Part shown: positions 62,447 through 64,000 of the stretch, piece by piece
How the letters are laid out: each line of letters starts with the position of its first letter
Position numbering within the stretch: the first letter of the stretch is position 1
Source of the DNA: Psoroptes ovis
Lineage: Eukaryota > Arthropoda > Arachnida > Sarcoptiformes > Psoroptidae
DNA length: 64,000 bases
Assembly (NCBI GenBank): GCA_002943765.1
Contig: PQWQ01000013.1
Span: forward strand, 1,364,001 to 1,428,000
Direction of reading: 5' to 3'
The notes under the pieces: model-generated
The model's database searches: none
Told to the model about the DNA's origin: nothing
What the model saw: the letters and a program-made list of their open reading frames with translations, nothing else
Made by a program: the position numbers and the translations under genes

Positions 62447-64000
62447 ATGTCTCAGAAGAAACAACAACAACAAGCAAATGAATCAAATATTTCATTAGCA
62501 TGGCATCATCTCCGTTATGAAGCTTCATATTGGCTTCATCATCGTGAGAAGATTCCAATATTGAGATGTTTAACTGGTTCACTTGAATATCACAATTTAA
62601 CTGGTTTTATGGGACCAAGCGGTAGTGGTAAAACAACACTGATTCGTTGTATTACTGGTAACATGGCTGTACGCTCAGGATTATCATCTGAAACAGAAAT
62701 CTATCTAAATCCATCGGAAAAACGTAGACCAGTAATCAGTTTAATTGATCGCGCTGTACATGAAATGATTTATGGTCAATTGACTGTTGGCGAAGCATTG
62801 CGTTATGCATTTTTATTCAAAAATCATTGTGTTTCTAAAAAATTGATGAAAGAACATATTCAATCTATTATCGATGAATTGATGCTTGATCCAAAAATTT
62901 TATCACGTCGTTTTGATGTTTGTTCGGGTGGTGAACAAAAACGTATAGCAATAGCACAAGAATTGACATCATTAAAACATCAACCATCATTTTTATTTGT
63001 TGATGAACCAACCACAGGATTAGATTCTAATTCAGCATTAGTTGTTATGAAATGTTTACGACGTTTAGCAGATAATCATCGTATGTCGGTGACTATATCG
63101 ATACATACACCGAATAGCGATATTCTCCATCTTTTTGATAAATTATATGTATTAGCGAAAGGCGGCGTGTGCATTTACACTGGACCGCCTGATAAACTCC
63201 GTCCATTATTGAAAGAACAATTTGGTCTAGATTCAAGTTGTGATGATCATCAAGAGGATGAGCTAGAAAAACCACCGATCGAAGAATATCTTAAAATTGC
63301 TTGTATGGGTATGTAATTTGTATTTTGGACTAACAAATATTGAAACGTTCATCTTTCTGATTGAATAGGAATCGATACGGAAAAGGTGCGATTATTAGCA
63401 AACGATGTTCAAAAACAAGAACATAATCGATTGATGCCGCATTTCGATAATTTAGATTTTTTACCATATGGAATCCCCCAACATTATAAATGTTTTTCAA
63501 TCAAAGATTTGATTGTCGAATTCATTCGACTATTCCACATTATGTTTATTATCAATTTCAAATCTGTGTTGGCAGTGCTATTGACATTCACCTATTTATT
63601 CATTTTTATATCGACAGTTTTCAATGGACAAGAAATTGTACGCACAAATGCTTGTTGCAAATTACCTCAACAAAATATCAATAATAATATGACAAACGCG
63701 ACATCAAATTTGAATTATTATAATAATGATAATTATAAATTAATTATAGACGATGAGAACGATTTAAAATTTCAAATGAATTGTCATGAAAATTTGCGTA
63801 ATAGTGCACATCACGATTCATTCATAATGCATCAATCAATGACTACATTATTCATATCATCAGTTGCGATGGGTTTGGCTTGTTTTCTATTTGTACCAAT
63901 ATTGAAAGTATTCCGCAATGAACACCATAATCGTTGGTATTCAGTTGGTACATTTTTTTGGTCATTAACATTCATACAATTGATTGAAAGTATATTATAT
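62447..64000 (+). CDS. ABCG-family transporter, intact first NBD, runs off the window
   Basis: Exon 1 is 62447-63308. Exon 2 starts at 63369 (phase 1, 60-nt intron) and is still open at the window end. The start MSQKKQQQQANESNISLAWH is the first in-frame ATG. NBD1 is complete: Walker A GPSGSGKTTL (about 62611-62640), signature CSGGEQKR (about 62922), Walker B FLFVDEPTTGLDS and the switch His (SIHTPNSD). The first membrane domain begins in exon 2, with spans near MFIINFKSVLAVLLTFTYLF, an extracellular-type loop with N-glycosylation sites, and the family segment VFRNEHHNRWYS. ABCG proteins export lipids, sterols and xenobiotics. The substrate is unknown here. It is clearly paralogous to the preceding gene. 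Whether it is also full-size cannot be seen. Confidence 0.88.

Noticed and set aside
1..64000. CRISPR arrays, rRNA, tRNA and prokaryotic operon structure
   Set aside because: No regularly spaced repeats, RNA cores or Shine-Dalgarno-led gene strings. Spliced genes throughout show this is eukaryotic nuclear DNA.

Overview
This window is nuclear DNA from a small-genome arthropod, most likely an astigmatid mite of the dust-mite type. That is inference. It rests on strongly AT-rich intergenic DNA, mostly short introns (about 65-85 nt) with ordinary GT-AG ends, a C1A cysteine protease resembling mite group 1 allergens, an arginine kinase of exactly 356 residues, and a Dscam-like receptor with the shortened architecture described for chelicerates. 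No bacterial, organellar, tRNA, rRNA or CRISPR feature was seen.

Layout. Positions 1-13.7 kb hold no supportable host gene, only AT-rich DNA, microsatellites and one dead mariner element (3.0-4.34 kb) whose 3' end is inverted. At 14.6-16.0 kb lies a papain-type cysteine protease gene (+) with no visible start codon. At 19.2-28.8 kb are the 3' seven coding exons of a short Dscam-like adhesion receptor (+): 3 Ig, 3 FN3, one membrane span and a tail. At 29.8-32.3 kb a minus-strand gene encodes a disordered protein with repeated TQT-like motifs and a C-terminal CaaX box, with two alternative 5' exons. Arginine kinase (five exons, +) occupies 35.3-37.4 kb.

The second half is gene-dense. At 38.8-45.8 kb is a large HOIP/LUBEL-type linear-ubiquitin E3 ligase (+: B-box, NZF, UBA, RING1-IBR-RING2, LDD), including a likely GC-AG intron. 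It converges, with 61 bp between stop codons, on a minus-strand reeler-domain surface protein (45.9-46.8 kb). Next come an unexplained CpG-richer segment (47.66-48.5 kb), a small unknown minus gene (48.7-49.2 kb), a secreted Tyr/Thr/Pro- and Lys-rich protein (50.1-50.8 kb) and a sushi-domain type I membrane protein (51.3-53.4 kb). After 3.4 kb of AT-rich DNA there are two tandem ABCG transporter genes (56.8-62.2 kb and 62.4 kb to beyond the window). The first is full-size with both nucleotide-binding domains degenerate. The second begins with an intact nucleotide-binding domain.

The genes do not form an operon or a single pathway. The clearest functional groupings are the tandem ABCG paralogs and the convergent ubiquitin-ligase/reeler pair. 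Exon boundaries were inferred by hand from splice consensus, reading-frame continuity and family resemblance. Where a total length is given, the frame closes exactly across all listed exons.
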